A DNA stretch of 64,000 nucleotides, taken from the NCBI GenBank assembly GCA_017745595.1, contig WMBV01000008.1:107333-171332 (forward strand), read 5' to 3'. Shown here in pieces: positions 25,801 through 33,918 of the stretch. The stretch's first letter is position 1; each line of letters opens with the position of its first letter. A model generated the notes under the pieces. The model had not been told where the DNA came from. It saw nothing but the letters and a program-made list of their open reading frames with translations, and did not search any database. Made by a program: the position numbers and the translations under genes. The DNA comes from Bordetella petrii. GTDB taxonomy: Bacteria > Pseudomonadota > Gammaproteobacteria > Burkholderiales > Burkholderiaceae_B.

Positions 25801-27639
25801 TCACGGTGCGACGCCGCGGGGCGCGGCGCTGCCGGCGCGCAGCCGCCTGTGGGTATCGTACGGGAAAAATTCTTCGATCCGGCCCTGCGCCACGCGGGCC
25901 CGGCAGGCCTGCCACCAATCGGGGCGCAGCAGGTCGGCATGGTGCCGCAGGAAGGCGCGCCGCACGCGCGGATCGCCCAGCAGGAAGCGGTCGAATTCTT
26001 CGGGGAACACGTCATTGGGGCCGACGGCGTACCAGGGTTCGCTGGCCAGCTCGGCTTCTTCGTTGGGAGCCGGCGGAATGCGGCGGAACTGCATTTCGGT
26101 CATGCGCTGGATTTCGTCGTAGTCGTAGAACACGACCCGGCCCAGGCGGGTGACGCCGAAGTTCTTGTACAGCATGTCGCCCGGGAAAATATTCGCGGTG
26201 GCCAATTGCCGGATGGCGTCTCCGTACTCGCGCACGGCCTGGTCCAGCAGCGGCTCGGACGCATGCTGCAGGTACAGGTTCAGCGGCGTCATGCGGCGTT
26301 CGATATACACATGGCGGATCACCACCGTGTCGCCGTTTTCTTCGAGCAGGCTGGGCACGCGCTGGCGCAGTTCGTCGAGCAGCGCGGGCGCGAAACGCGC
26401 GCGCGGCAGCGCCACTTGCGAGTATTCCCAGGTGTCGGCCATGCGGCCCACGCGGTCGTGCAGCTTGACCATCTGGTACTTGCGCCGCACCGTGGCGTGG
26501 TCGATGCCGTCTTTGTCGATGCGGTCTTTGATCAGCTTGAACACGTACGGATACGACGGCAGGGTGAACACGCACATCACCATGCCCTTGATGCCGGGCG
26601 CAATATCGAACGCATCGCGCGAATGCGCCAGGTGATGCAGGAAATCGCGGTAGAACAGCGTCTTGCCCTGCTTCTGCAGGCCGATCATGGTGTAGAGCTC
26701 GGCCTTGGGCTTGCGCGGCACCAGGCTCGACAGGAAGCTCACCACCGCGGCCGGCGTTTCCATGTCGACCAGGAAATACGCGCGCGTGAAACTGAACAGC
26801 GTGCTCAGGTCGTCGGCGCCCAGCAGCAGCGCGTCGAGTTCGACCTGGCCCGCGCTGTTGCGCATCATGGCCACGGCGAACGGCAGCACGCTGCCCTGGT
26901 TGATCAGGCGGCCGACGATATACGCGCCCTTGTTGCGAAAGAACAGCGAGCCCAGCACCTGCACCTGGCAGTCCGACGCCAGCCGCCGGCCCAGTTCGCG
27001 CGGCCACTGCGCGCGCAGCTGGCGCACCGCCGCGCGCGCCAGCAGGCGCGTGTCGCGCGGCAGGTCGGCGTACGGCGTCGCCAGGCCGAAGTCGGCCACC
27101 ATGCGGATCAGGCTTTTGCGCAGGCCTTCGGTCAGCGGGTAGTACACGCGGTACGACGGGATGCGGCTATCGAGGTAATCGGTGGCCACCGCCGGGCGCA
27201 CGAACAGGAAATCGTTGTGGAAGTAATCGCGGTGCAGGATGCGGCACGAGACCGAATTGAAGAAGGTCTCGGCGCATTCGGGCTGGCGATGGCCGGCCAG
27301 CAGCCCCACGAACTGCTGTTTCACGTCTTGCCAGAATTCGGTTTGCGCCGGCGTCAGGCTGACCGGGCCTTCGGGCGCCGCCGAGTCGCGCAATACCTGG
27401 CGCAGCTGCGTCACGCATTCGCGCACGCGCATGTCATAGTATTCGATGCGCTCGCGCGACAGCTGCTGTATGCCGTGCCAGTCGCCCGATTCGAACAGCG
27501 CCTTGGCGCGCTGCGCGCTGTAGCGAAACAGCGCATAGTGGCGGTCGAACCCGGCCAGTATCTGGCGGGCGACGGCCAGCGGCTGCGGCTGGGGCGCCGG
27601 AGCCGGCTCGATGTGCTGCACGTCGCCGCTGTATTTCAT
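25801..27639 (-). CDS. aceK: Isocitrate dehydrogenase kinase/phosphatase
   Basis: A 612-residue AceK. This bifunctional enzyme phosphorylates and dephosphorylates isocitrate dehydrogenase, sending isocitrate to the glyoxylate bypass when acetate units are the carbon source. Recognisable blocks are RYSAQRAKALFESGDW near the N-terminus, GMVMCVFTLPSYPYVFKLIK (kinase nucleotide-binding region) and DYDEIQRMTEMQFR toward the C-terminus. Length is normal. It starts nine bases after the liuA stop codon and ends 35 bp before the thiolase gene, so it is embedded in the leucine operon and not linked to aceA or aceB here. Confidence 0.96.
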   Translation of the reverse strand: MKYSGDVQHIEPAPAPQPQPLAVARQILAGFDRHYALFRYSAQRAKALFESGDWHGIQQLSRERIEYYDMRVRECVTQLRQVLRDSAAPEGPVSLTPAQTEFWQDVKQQFVGLLAGHRQPECAETFFNSVSCRILHRDYFHNDFLFVRPAVATDYLDSRIPSYRVYYPLTEGLRKSLIRMVADFGLATPYADLPRDTRLLARAAVRQLRAQWPRELGRRLASDCQVQVLGSLFFRNKGAYIVGRLINQGSVLPFAVAMMRNSAGQVELDALLLGADDLSTLFSFTRAYFLVDMETPAAVVSFLSSLVPRKPKAELYTMIGLQKQGKTLFYRDFLHHLAHSRDAFDIAPGIKGMVMCVFTLPSYPYVFKLIKDRIDKDGIDHATVRRKYQMVKLHDRVGRMADTWEYSQVALPRARFAPALLDELRQRVPSLLEENGDTVVIRHVYIERRMTPLNLYLQHASEPLLDQAVREYGDAIRQLATANIFPGDMLYKNFGVTRLGRVVFYDYDEIQRMTEMQFRRIPPAPNEEAELASEPWYAVGPNDVFPEEFDRFLLGDPRVRRAFLRHHADLLRPDWWQACRARVAQGRIEEFFPYDTHRRLRAGSAAPRGVAP

Positions 27640-27648
27640 GGCTGGAAG

Positions 27649-28827
27649 CTAGGCGGTCTCGGCGTACAGTTCGCGGCCGATCAGCATGCGGCGGATTTCG
27701 CTGGTGCCGGCGCCGATTTCGTACAGCTTGGCATCGCGCCACAGGCGGCCCGTGGGGTATTCGTTGATATAGCCGTTGCCGCCCAGGATCTGCACGCCTT
27801 CGCCGGCCATCCAGGTGGCTTTCTCGGCGGTGTACAGGATCAGCGCGGCGCAGTCTTTGCGCACCTGCCGCACGTGTTCGGCGCCGAGCTGGTCCAGGTT
27901 CTTGCCCACCGCATAGCAGAACGCGCGGCTGGCCTGCAGGGTGGTGTACAGGTCGGCTACCTTGCCCTGGATGAGCTGGAATTCGCCGATGGCCTGGCCG
28001 AACTGCTTGCGGTCGTGAATATAAGGCACCACCACGTCCATGACGGCCTGCATGATGCCCAGCGGCCCGCCCGACAGCACCGCGCGCTCGTAGTCCAGGC
28101 CGCTCATCAGTACCCGGACCCCGCCGTTGACCTGGCCCAGCACGTTTTCTTCGGGGATTTCGCAGTCTTGGAAGACCAGTTCGCCGGTGTGGCTGCCGCG
28201 CATGCCCAGCTTGTCGAGCTTCTGCGCCACCGAAAAACCCTTGAACGATTTTTCGACCAGAAAGGCCGTGATGCCGCGCTGGTGCGCCGCGGGATCGGTC
28301 TTGGCATACACCACCAGCGTGTCGGCGTCGGGGCCGTTGGTGATCCACATCTTGGTGCCGTTCAGTACGTAGCGGTCGCCCTTTTTGTCGGCGCGCAGCT
28401 TCATGCTGACGACGTCGGACCCGGCTCCCGGTTCGCTCATGGCCAGCGCGCCCACGTGTTCGCCCGAAATCAGCTTGGGCAGGTACCGGGCTTTTTGCTC
28501 GGCCGTGCCATTGCGGTGGATCTGGTTGACGCACAGGTTCGAGTGCGCGCCGTACGACAGGCCGACCGAGGCGCTGGCGCGCGAGATTTCTTCCATGACC
28601 ACCATATGGGCCAGGTAGCCCAGGTTGGCGCCGCCGTATTCTTCGCCGGCGGTCATGCCCAGCACCCCCAGTTCGCCGAACTTGCGCCACAGGTCCATGG
28701 GGAACTGGTCGCTGCGGTCGACTTCGGCGGCGCGCGGGGCGATTTCCGCTTGCGCGAAAGTGCGCACGGCATCGCGCAGCATGTCCAGGTCTTCGCCCAA
28801 GTTGAAATTCAAACCGGGAAGATTCAT
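27649..28827 (-). CDS. liuA: Isovaleryl-CoA dehydrogenase
   Basis: A 392-residue FAD acyl-CoA dehydrogenase that oxidises isovaleryl-CoA to 3-methylcrotonyl-CoA, step two after leucine transamination. The N-terminal [20 protein letters not shown], the segment [32 protein letters not shown] and the C-terminal [16 protein letters not shown] are all typical of IVD. The acid Leu/Glu region [14 protein letters not shown] fits the IVD subgroup. A GGAGAC site precedes the ATG. It is the first gene of the minus-strand run, and a LiuR-type palindrome lies 115 bp upstream. Confidence 0.95.
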   Translation of the reverse strand: MNLPGLNFNLGEDLDMLRDAVRTFAQAEIAPRAAEVDRSDQFPMDLWRKFGELGVLGMTAGEEYGGANLGYLAHMVVMEEISRASASVGLSYGAHSNLCVNQIHRNGTAEQKARYLPKLISGEHVGALAMSEPGAGSDVVSMKLRADKKGDRYVLNGTKMWITNGPDADTLVVYAKTDPAAHQRGITAFLVEKSFKGFSVAQKLDKLGMRGSHTGELVFQDCEIPEENVLGQVNGGVRVLMSGLDYERAVLSGGPLGIMQAVMDVVVPYIHDRKQFGQAIGEFQLIQGKVADLYTTLQASRAFCYAVGKNLDQLGAEHVRQVRKDCAALILYTAEKATWMAGEGVQILGGNGYINEYPTGRLWRDAKLYEIGAGTSEIRRMLIGRELYAETA

Positions 28828-28941
28828 CGAAGTCTCCGAGAGAGTGGGTGCTTACATTGGTGTGCCCGTCGCGGGGTCGGAAGCCGCCGCGGAATTCATG
28901 ATGCGCCGCAGCGCGCGCGCAGGCAATCGCGAGGCTCAATA

Positions 28942-28961
28942 TTACGTTTACGTAAACGTAA
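28942..28961. promoter_or_regulatory. Probable LiuR operator upstream of liuA
   Basis: TTACGTTTACGTAAACGTAA is a perfect 20-bp palindrome in a 257-bp intergenic region between divergent liuA and the M20 hydrolase gene. Seventeen bases (GTTTACGTAAACGTAAA, 28946-28962) recur unchanged in front of the liuR gene at 36815-36831. MerR-family regulators bind such symmetrical spacer sites, and LiuR is the MerR regulator of leucine and isovalerate use. Control of the plus-strand gene is possible as well. Confidence 0.75.
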
Positions 28962-29031
28962 AGTGGACACGGGTTTTCCCTAAAGAAAAAGCGCCCCCCA
29001 GCTTGTTTGACCATGCAAGAATTTGTGGGCT

Positions 29032-29046
29032 ACCTGTCTGACAGGT
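29032..29046. promoter_or_regulatory. Inverted repeat before the M20 hydrolase start
   Basis: ACCTGTC-T-GACAGGT is a perfect 7-bp inverted repeat around one base, ending 38 bases before the GTG start of the M20 gene. The symmetry suggests a repressor operator or a short leader hairpin. No matching second copy was noticed in the window, so its reader is unknown. Confidence 0.4.
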
Positions 29047-29084
29047 CAACGCTGCGGGCGGGTTGCCCGCCGGAGGACTTAGCC

Positions 29085-30263
29085 GTGATCGAGCTCGCCG
29101 ACCTGGACGAGATTGTTGCGCTGCGGCGCGATATCCACGCCCATCCTGAACTGGCCTACGACGAGCACCGCACCGCCGCCCTGGTGGCCGGGCGCCTGCG
29201 CGGCTGGGGGATCGAGACTCATACCGGCATCGGCCGCACCGGCGTGGTGGGCGTGCTGCGGGCCGGCACCGGCAGCCGCGCCATTTTGCTGCGCGCCGAC
29301 ATGGACGCCCTGCCCATCCAGGAAGCCAACGATTTCGCGCACCGCTCGCGCCACGACGGCAAGATGCATGGCTGCGGCCACGATGGCCATACCGCCATGC
29401 TGCTGGCGGCGGCGCGCCACCTGAAGCAGGCGGGCGGGTTCAATGGCACGGTCTACGTGGCGTTTCAGCCGGCCGAGGAAAACGGCGGCGCGGGCGCGCG
29501 CGCCATGATCGAAGACGGGTTGTTCGAGCGCTTTCCCTGCGAGGCGGTGTTCGGCATGCACAACTGGCCCGGCTTGCCCGCCGGCAGTTTCGGCGTGTGC
29601 AGCGGCCCGATGATGTCGGCCGCCAATGCTTTCAAGATTACTGTCATCGGCCGCGGCGGCCATGCCGCCGCGCCGCAGGACTGCGACGACCCCGTGCCGG
29701 CGGTGCTGGCCATCGGCCAGGCGTTGCAGACCATCCTGACCCGCAGCAAGCGCCCGCTGGATGCCGCCGTCATCTCGACCACGCAGCTGCAGGCCGGCAA
29801 TGACGTCACCAACATCATCCCGGGCACGGCCTGGCTGGGCGGCTCGGTACGCGCCTACAGCACGGAAGTGGTGGACCTGATCGAGCGCCGCATGCACGAG
29901 TTGGCCGAGCCCATCGCCGCGGCCCACGGCTGCCGGGCCGAGGTGTATTTCGAGCGCCGCTATCCGGCGCTGGTGAACACGCCCGACGAAACCGCCTTTT
30001 GCCTGGACGTGATGCGCGACGTGGCCGGCGCCGGCCACGCCCGCGTCATCGAACCCGCCATGGCTTCGGAAGACTTCGCCTTCATGCTGCAGGCCAAGCC
30101 AGGCTGCTATGCCTTCCTGGGCAATGGCGACGGCGAGCACCGCCTGGCCGGCCACGGCCTGGGCCCCTGCTCGCTGCACAACACCAGCTATGACTTCAAC
30201 GACGACCTGATTCCCGTGGGCGCGGCGTACTGGGTGCGGCTGGCGCAGCGTTACCTGGCGTGA
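29085..30263 (+). CDS. M20-family amidohydrolase (hippurate hydrolase-like)
   Basis: A 392-residue zinc metallopeptidase-fold amidohydrolase. Motifs include LRADMDALPIQE, GCGHDGHTAMLLAAARHL, FQPAEENGGAGARAMIEDG and GRGGHAAAPQD; the last belongs to the lid/dimer domain. Such enzymes cleave N-acyl amino acids or related amides. I placed the start at the GTG 29085 because GGAGG lies eight bases before it; an ATG at 29007 would add 26 residues across a palindrome and has no ribosome-binding site. Its 3' end overlaps the convergent CoA ligase gene by 68 bp. The LiuR-like site upstream may also serve this gene. Confidence 0.88.
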   Translation: MIELADLDEIVALRRDIHAHPELAYDEHRTAALVAGRLRGWGIETHTGIGRTGVVGVLRAGTGSRAILLRADMDALPIQEANDFAHRSRHDGKMHGCGHDGHTAMLLAAARHLKQAGGFNGTVYVAFQPAEENGGAGARAMIEDGLFERFPCEAVFGMHNWPGLPAGSFGVCSGPMMSAANAFKITVIGRGGHAAAPQDCDDPVPAVLAIGQALQTILTRSKRPLDAAVISTTQLQAGNDVTNIIPGTAWLGGSVRAYSTEVVDLIERRMHELAEPIAAAHGCRAEVYFERRYPALVNTPDETAFCLDVMRDVAGAGHARVIEPAMASEDFAFMLQAKPGCYAFLGNGDGEHRLAGHGLGPCSLHNTSYDFNDDLIPVGAAYWVRLAQRYLA

Positions 30264-31899
30264 ATGCGGCCGGCGGCGCGGCCAGCAGGGCGCCGGCCAT
30301 GTCGCGCAGCCGGTTGCGCTGGGTCTTGACGCCGTTGGCGCTGCTCGTGACCGGATATTCATCCACGAACCACACCCGGGCCGGCACCTTGAACGAGGCG
30401 ATCGATGCCCTGGCGGCCTCGATCAGCGCGTCCGCATCCGCTTTGTGGCCTGGCCGCGCGATCACGAACGCCACCGGGCGCGGCTGGCCGTCGATGTCTA
30501 CGGCCACCACCTGCGCGTCGGCCACGCCGGGCGCGCGCTTGAGCACGTCTTCGATCTCTTGGGGATTGACCAGGAAGCCGCCGATGCGGATGGCATCGCC
30601 CAGGCGCGATTCGTAGACGAAGCTGCCATCCTCGCGCAGATGGCCGGCGTCGCCGGTCCGGAAGTAGCCGTCGGGCAGCAGAACCTGCGCGGTGGCGTCC
30701 GGATCGTTGTAGTAGCCCGTGAACGCGTAGGGCGTGCGTATCTCGATCTCGCCCGACACGCCGGCCGGCGCCGGCCGGCCGGTTTGCAGGTCGCGGATGC
30801 GTACGTCCGCGGGCGCCACGGCCAGCATGCCGCCGCCCTGGATGCGCAGGGCGATGGGCAGGTCCATGGACTGCGCCGACACCAGCGCCTGCACTTCGCT
30901 CGATCCATACAGGCCGGTCAAGGGCACGCCGCGTTCGCAGGCCTGCGAGGCGAAATCGGAAATGCTCGAGTTGAAGGCGCCGAAACCGAACAGGCGCGCC
31001 CGGGGAAACGGATCGGCCTGCGGTACGCGTTCGAGAATGCGCCGGTACATTTCGTCGCTGCCGAAGGCATGGGTGATGGCCTCGGCGCGCAGCAGGCCGG
31101 CGGCGGCCTCGGCATCGAAGACGTCCATGATGCAGGCCGGCGCGCCGCCCGCATAAGCCGCCAGGACGCCGCTCATGCCGAAGGTGCCGCAAAACGGCAG
31201 CGCCGCCAGCAGCCGCGCGTCGGGGGCATCCAGGCGGTAAAAGCCGGCCAGCGCCATGGCGTGTCCGGCGATGGTGCGCTGCGGGTGCATGACCAGCTTG
31301 GGCCCCTTGGTCGTGCCCGACGTGCTGTACAGAATGGACAGGTCGTCCGGCCGCGAGGTGTCGGGGCCGGCGGCCGGATCGCATCGCCAGGGATCGAACG
31401 GCGCGCAAGGAATCGCCGCGAGCGTGGCCGGCAGATCGGCCGGGGCGTCTATGACGTCGATTTCCTGCAGCGTGTGCAGCTGGCTGGAGTCGATCCGGGC
31501 AAGGATGGCGCCGAAGTCCGTGCCGCGGCAGTCTTGTTGCAGGATCAGGCGGTGCGCCTGGCTGTGCGCCAGCAGGTAGCCGACTTCCTCGCTGCGGTAG
31601 CGCGTATTGACGGCGACCGCGGCCGCGCCCAGCCGGCCCAGGGCGAAATACAGCGCCAGCCACTCGACGCGGTTCACCATCCAGATGGCCACCCGGTGGC
31701 CGCGCCGCACGCCATGCTGTTGCAGCCAGGTCGTGCTGCGCAGCACCTGCTCGTGGAATTGCGCGTGCGTGATGGCGCGGCCGTTCTCGATGAACGCGGT
31801 GGATTGCGGATCGCGCGCCAGCCGCGCGTCGGTCAGCGCGCTCAGGCGCGGCGGCTGCCGAGGGTTGCCATCCTGTAATGCGGTGATGGCGTCTTGCAT
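30196..31899 (-). CDS. AMP-dependent acyl-CoA synthetase/ligase
   Basis: A 567-residue adenylate-forming ligase. The P-loop motif reads STSGTTKGPKLV, where Lys-Gly replaces the usual Gly-X, a variant worth testing for activity. Later motifs are GLYGSSEVQAL, TGYYNDPDAT, YFRTGDAGHL, and the catalytic-lysine region ANGVKTQRNRLR. The ATG at 31899 follows a GGAGG site. The final 20 or so residues are Pro/Ala/Arg-rich and come from the 68 bp shared with the M20 gene read in antisense. It is the last gene of an operon with two Bug receptors and a hydrolase, and would activate the imported or released acid. Confidence 0.88.
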   Translation of the reverse strand: MQDAITALQDGNPRQPPRLSALTDARLARDPQSTAFIENGRAITHAQFHEQVLRSTTWLQQHGVRRGHRVAIWMVNRVEWLALYFALGRLGAAAVAVNTRYRSEEVGYLLAHSQAHRLILQQDCRGTDFGAILARIDSSQLHTLQEIDVIDAPADLPATLAAIPCAPFDPWRCDPAAGPDTSRPDDLSILYSTSGTTKGPKLVMHPQRTIAGHAMALAGFYRLDAPDARLLAALPFCGTFGMSGVLAAYAGGAPACIMDVFDAEAAAGLLRAEAITHAFGSDEMYRRILERVPQADPFPRARLFGFGAFNSSISDFASQACERGVPLTGLYGSSEVQALVSAQSMDLPIALRIQGGGMLAVAPADVRIRDLQTGRPAPAGVSGEIEIRTPYAFTGYYNDPDATAQVLLPDGYFRTGDAGHLREDGSFVYESRLGDAIRIGGFLVNPQEIEDVLKRAPGVADAQVVAVDIDGQPRPVAFVIARPGHKADADALIEAARASIASFKVPARVWFVDEYPVTSSANGVKTQRNRLRDMAGALLAAPPAAFTPGNAAPAAPSTPRPRESGRR

Positions 31900-31958
31900 G
31901 GTCGGCCTCCCTGTCAAAGTGCCATGGTCGTATCGTGCCGCGCCGGCGCGTCCGCGGG

Positions 31959-32960
31959 TCAGTCGGCCCGCGCCCCCGAGCGCTTGGCGATCTCCGCCCA
32001 TTTGCTGCGTTCGCGCGACAGGAAGGCCGCGACATCCTGCGGCGTCGTGGGCGACCATTCCAGCCCCTGGCTATCCAGCAGGGTGCGGCCTTCTTTATCG
32101 GCCAGTGCCTTGCCGACGCCGTCGTTCAGTACCTGCCGGATAGGCTCCGGGCAATTCGCGGGCGCCAGCAGCGCATACCAGGTCTGCACGTCGAATCCGT
32201 CGACGCCCGACTCGGCGACCGTCGGCAGATCGGGCAGCGCCGCCGAACGCTTCGGCCCGGTGACGGCCAGGGCGCGCACCTGGCCGGCCTTGACCATCGG
32301 CATGCCCGACAACATATTGTTGAACAGGATATCGACCGTGCCGGCCAGTATCGCCTGGCTTGCCGGCGCGGCGCCGTTGTATGGCACATGGGTGATGTCC
32401 ACGTCCGTCAGTTGCTTGAACAGTTCGCCGGCCAGGTGGTTGGCGGTGCCCGTGCCGGCCGATGCGTAGGTCAGGCGCCCTGGCGCGGAGCGCGCCAGAT
32501 CGATCAGGTCGCCCACTGATTTGACGGGCAGATCGTTGCGCACGGTAAGAATGAATGGCCCGGACGCCAGCAGGCTGATGGCCGAGAAGTCGGCGATGGG
32601 GTCGTATTGCAGGTTGTCGTACACGGCCGGATTGATGGCGTGTGAACTGGCGACCAGCAGCAGTGTGTAGCCGTCTGGCTCGGTGCGGGCCACGAACTGC
32701 GTCCCGATGTTGCCGCCGGCGCCGGGCCGGTTCATGACCACCACCGATTGCCCGAGCTGTTGCGACAGGCTGCGCGACAGGAAGCGGCCCAGCATGTCCG
32801 TCGGCCCGCCCGCCGCGAACGGAATCACCAATTGGATCGGCTTGTCGGGATAGGCGCCCGCCGTCGCCCGGCGCGCCGGCGCCAGCGCGCCCGCCGCCGC
32901 GATCGCGGCTGTTCCCAATAGCGGCATGGTTTGCAGAAAGCGCCTGCGATGCATGGTCAT
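31959..32960 (-). CDS. Bug/TctC-family periplasmic binding protein
   Basis: A 333-residue tripartite tricarboxylate transporter receptor. The N-terminus MTMHRRRFLQTMPLLGTAAI with a twin-arginine-type RRR start and hydrophobic core is an export signal, followed by YPDKPIQLVIPFAAGGPTD, the family hallmark, and later RPGAGGNIGTQFVA. These receptors bind carboxylates or amino acids, but the family is hugely expanded in Bordetella relatives and most ligands are unknown. No TctA/TctB membrane partner is encoded nearby. An AGGAG site precedes the ATG at 32960. Confidence 0.93.
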   Translation of the reverse strand: MTMHRRRFLQTMPLLGTAAIAAAGALAPARRATAGAYPDKPIQLVIPFAAGGPTDMLGRFLSRSLSQQLGQSVVVMNRPGAGGNIGTQFVARTEPDGYTLLLVASSHAINPAVYDNLQYDPIADFSAISLLASGPFILTVRNDLPVKSVGDLIDLARSAPGRLTYASAGTGTANHLAGELFKQLTDVDITHVPYNGAAPASQAILAGTVDILFNNMLSGMPMVKAGQVRALAVTGPKRSAALPDLPTVAESGVDGFDVQTWYALLAPANCPEPIRQVLNDGVGKALADKEGRTLLDSQGLEWSPTTPQDVAAFLSRERSKWAEIAKRSGARAD

Positions 32961-33003
32961 GGTGTTTCTCCTCGCAACGGGCCGGCTGTGCGGCCCTCGA
33001 TGG

Positions 33004-33843
33004 TTATTCGTGGCTGCTGACGCCGTCGTGCTGGGTGGCGAAGTGCAGCACTTCTTTGGCGCAGGCGGCCGGCATCAAGAACTGGATCGCGTGATAGGTC
33101 GTCGGCAAGCGCACCATGCGCATATTCGGAATCGTCTTCAGGATCACGTCGTCGTCGTTGACCGTGATCGGCCCCTTCATGGGATACAGCCCCAGCGTGG
33201 GCACGGTGATGCGCGGCAGACAAGATTCGACGTCGGCCGAGCAGGCAATCTCGGACAGCCGGATCAGGGCGTCGACGTTCGATTTGCCGGTTTCCTTGGC
33301 GTACCAGTCCATCAGCTGCGGATCCGTGCCGGGCGGAAAACGCGTGATGGTGTTGACGCGCGCCGACCATTCTTCCGATCCCAGCACGCGCAGGGCTTCC
33401 TGCCAGCTGGCATGGCCGCACGCGAAATCGCTGCGCGTGCGCGCCGACAGGCGCAGCGGCGCCGAGATCAGCGTCAGCGTGCGCAGCTTGTCCGGATGGT
33501 CCGCCGCCAGCAGCATGCCCAGGATGCCGCCCAGCGACTCGCCGCAGTAATGCACCGGGCCGCCGCCGTGCGCGTCGATCACCGCCAGGATATCGTCGAT
33601 GAAATGCTGGGCCGACATTTCCGTCTGCAGGTCGAAGTCGGCGGGCGAACGCCCCAGCCCGCGCAGATCCATGCGGATGACGCGGTAATGGCGCGCCAGA
33701 TACGGTATCCACTGATACCAGATCTGCGCCGAACGGCTGTAGCCATGCTGCAGCAGCAGGATCGGGGCGTTCTTCCAGGGGTCGGTGTAGTCGTCGTACT
33801 CGTAATGGATGGCGGGGGCTCCGGCCCGTTCCAGGAAAGGCAT
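33004..33843 (-). CDS. Alpha/beta-fold hydrolase
   Basis: A 279-residue alpha/beta hydrolase. The oxyanion-hole segment is QHGYSRSAQIW, the nucleophile elbow is GESLGG (Ser103), and the catalytic His is probably His251 in TTYHAIQF. The sequence RMDLRGLGRSP before the elbow is typical of the enol-lactonase/C-C hydrolase group. Ester, lactone or ring-cleavage-product hydrolysis are all possible. It lies between two Bug-receptor genes and likely processes a compound also bound by them, upstream of CoA activation by the ligase in the same operon. Confidence 0.88.
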   Translation of the reverse strand: MPFLERAGAPAIHYEYDDYTDPWKNAPILLLQHGYSRSAQIWYQWIPYLARHYRVIRMDLRGLGRSPADFDLQTEMSAQHFIDDILAVIDAHGGGPVHYCGESLGGILGMLLAADHPDKLRTLTLISAPLRLSARTRSDFACGHASWQEALRVLGSEEWSARVNTITRFPPGTDPQLMDWYAKETGKSNVDALIRLSEIACSADVESCLPRITVPTLGLYPMKGPITVNDDDVILKTIPNMRMVRLPTTYHAIQFLMPAACAKEVLHFATQHDGVSSHE

Positions 33844-33918
33844 CGTGTTCTCCAGCTTGATGTGTGGCGTGCGGCGCGCCGGCCGGCCCGCGCGGGGGCC
33901 GTGCCGGCGTTGCGGAAG

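Noticed and set aside
22655..28983. Very long plus-strand open frames (over 1000 codons) opposite the leucine operon
   Set aside because: They are antisense shadows caused by high GC and codon bias. Their translations are rich in His, Arg, Gly and Ala with no domain motifs, whereas the minus strand encodes complete, recognisable enzymes.
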